Positions 63,665 to 64,000 of a stretch of DNA of 64,000 nucleotides are shown in pieces. Position 1 is the first letter of the stretch, and the number at the start of each line of letters is the position of its first letter. Both the position numbers and the translations under genes were made by a program. The notes below the pieces were generated by a model. It saw only the letters and a program-made list of their open reading frames with translations. It was not told the origin of the DNA and searched no databases. Location of the stretch: the NCBI RefSeq assembly GCF_000003815.2, contig NC_049994.1, positions 2,841,464 through 2,905,463 of the forward strand. Direction: 5' to 3'. The DNA is from Branchiostoma floridae (Eukaryota; Chordata; Leptocardii; Amphioxiformes; Branchiostomatidae).

Positions 63665-63924
63665 AAAGAAATCTGGTGTGAGCGCTTACTAGCTGAAGGT
63701 ATCGTTGATGTATGCTAGTATGAGTAAAAAATGTCACAACATTGTCGAGTCAAAGTTCATGAAATGTACCGAAATAATTTGATCAGGGAGGTAGAATATA
63801 GGATAAAGGAGAATCCATGTACACAACCAAAGTTAAACTTACTTGTTTACGTTTCGGTGTCTATTAGACACCTTCCTCAGACCCTCTTACTGGAGTTCTG
63901 CTTCTCGCCGCTATACATATATGC

Positions 63925-64000
63925 AGCCGATGTAGGTGGCGCTTTTTTTGGCCACGTCTGGGATAATGTTCTCGCCGCAAAAGCGCCACCTACATCGGCT
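63925..64000. repeat. Inverted repeat at window edge
   Basis: 'agccgatgtaggtggcgc' (63925-63942) and its exact reverse complement at 63983-64000. This may be a small complete foldback or one end of an element that continues beyond the window. Confidence 0.8.

Overview
This is a eukaryotic, AT-rich, intron-dense and repeat-dense window. It looks like an invertebrate deuterostome, most probably a lancelet (Branchiostoma). The basis is gene content, short exons split by introns that are mostly phase 1, and many small TIR transposons and a tRNA-type SINE; no species-level search was possible. Every gene model below was built by hand from splice sites and reading-frame continuity.

Layout. 1-10,694: intergenic, with no convincing gene, but with foldbacks, diverged repeat modules and a local tandem duplication. 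10,695-19,643 (+): an intact eight-exon zinc transporter of the SLC30A/ZnT2-3-4-8 group, with the poly(A) signal near 20,975. 21,000-25,800: intergenic, including an unusual element whose ends are made of C-rich/G-rich repeats. 26,896-30,352 (+): a six-exon TLC-domain membrane protein of the TLCD4/TMEM56 type. 31,837-46,494 (+): a single-pass surface protein with signal peptide, EMI domain, EGF repeats, Thr/Ser linker, SEA domain, TM segment and a tyrosine-containing tail. Its introns are full of MITEs and one EGF exon appears broken. 48,786-63,288 (-): a tandem array of small secreted cysteine-rich proteins. There are two complete four-exon genes, one orphan signal-peptide exon, and several ghost copies of the promoter/first-intron module.

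The most informative structure is the right third. The cysteine-rich gene arose by segmental duplication. The second copy carries a fragment of the last exon of the neighbouring EMI/EGF/SEA gene, marking the left edge of the duplicated unit. One MITE sits at the same place in both copies, just downstream of the stop, so it is older than the duplication. A mariner derivative interrupts only the first copy, and the second copy appears to keep the empty site, so that insertion is younger. An 18-bp minisatellite expanded in one spare copy of the promoter module.

The non-autonomous elements include hAT-like, piggyBac-like (TTAA target), mariner-derived, long foldback and several unassigned families. 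No rRNA, functional tRNA, CRISPR or viral genes were seen. The two middle genes are membrane proteins of separate pathways; nothing suggests the genes act together, apart from the shared duplication history on the right.
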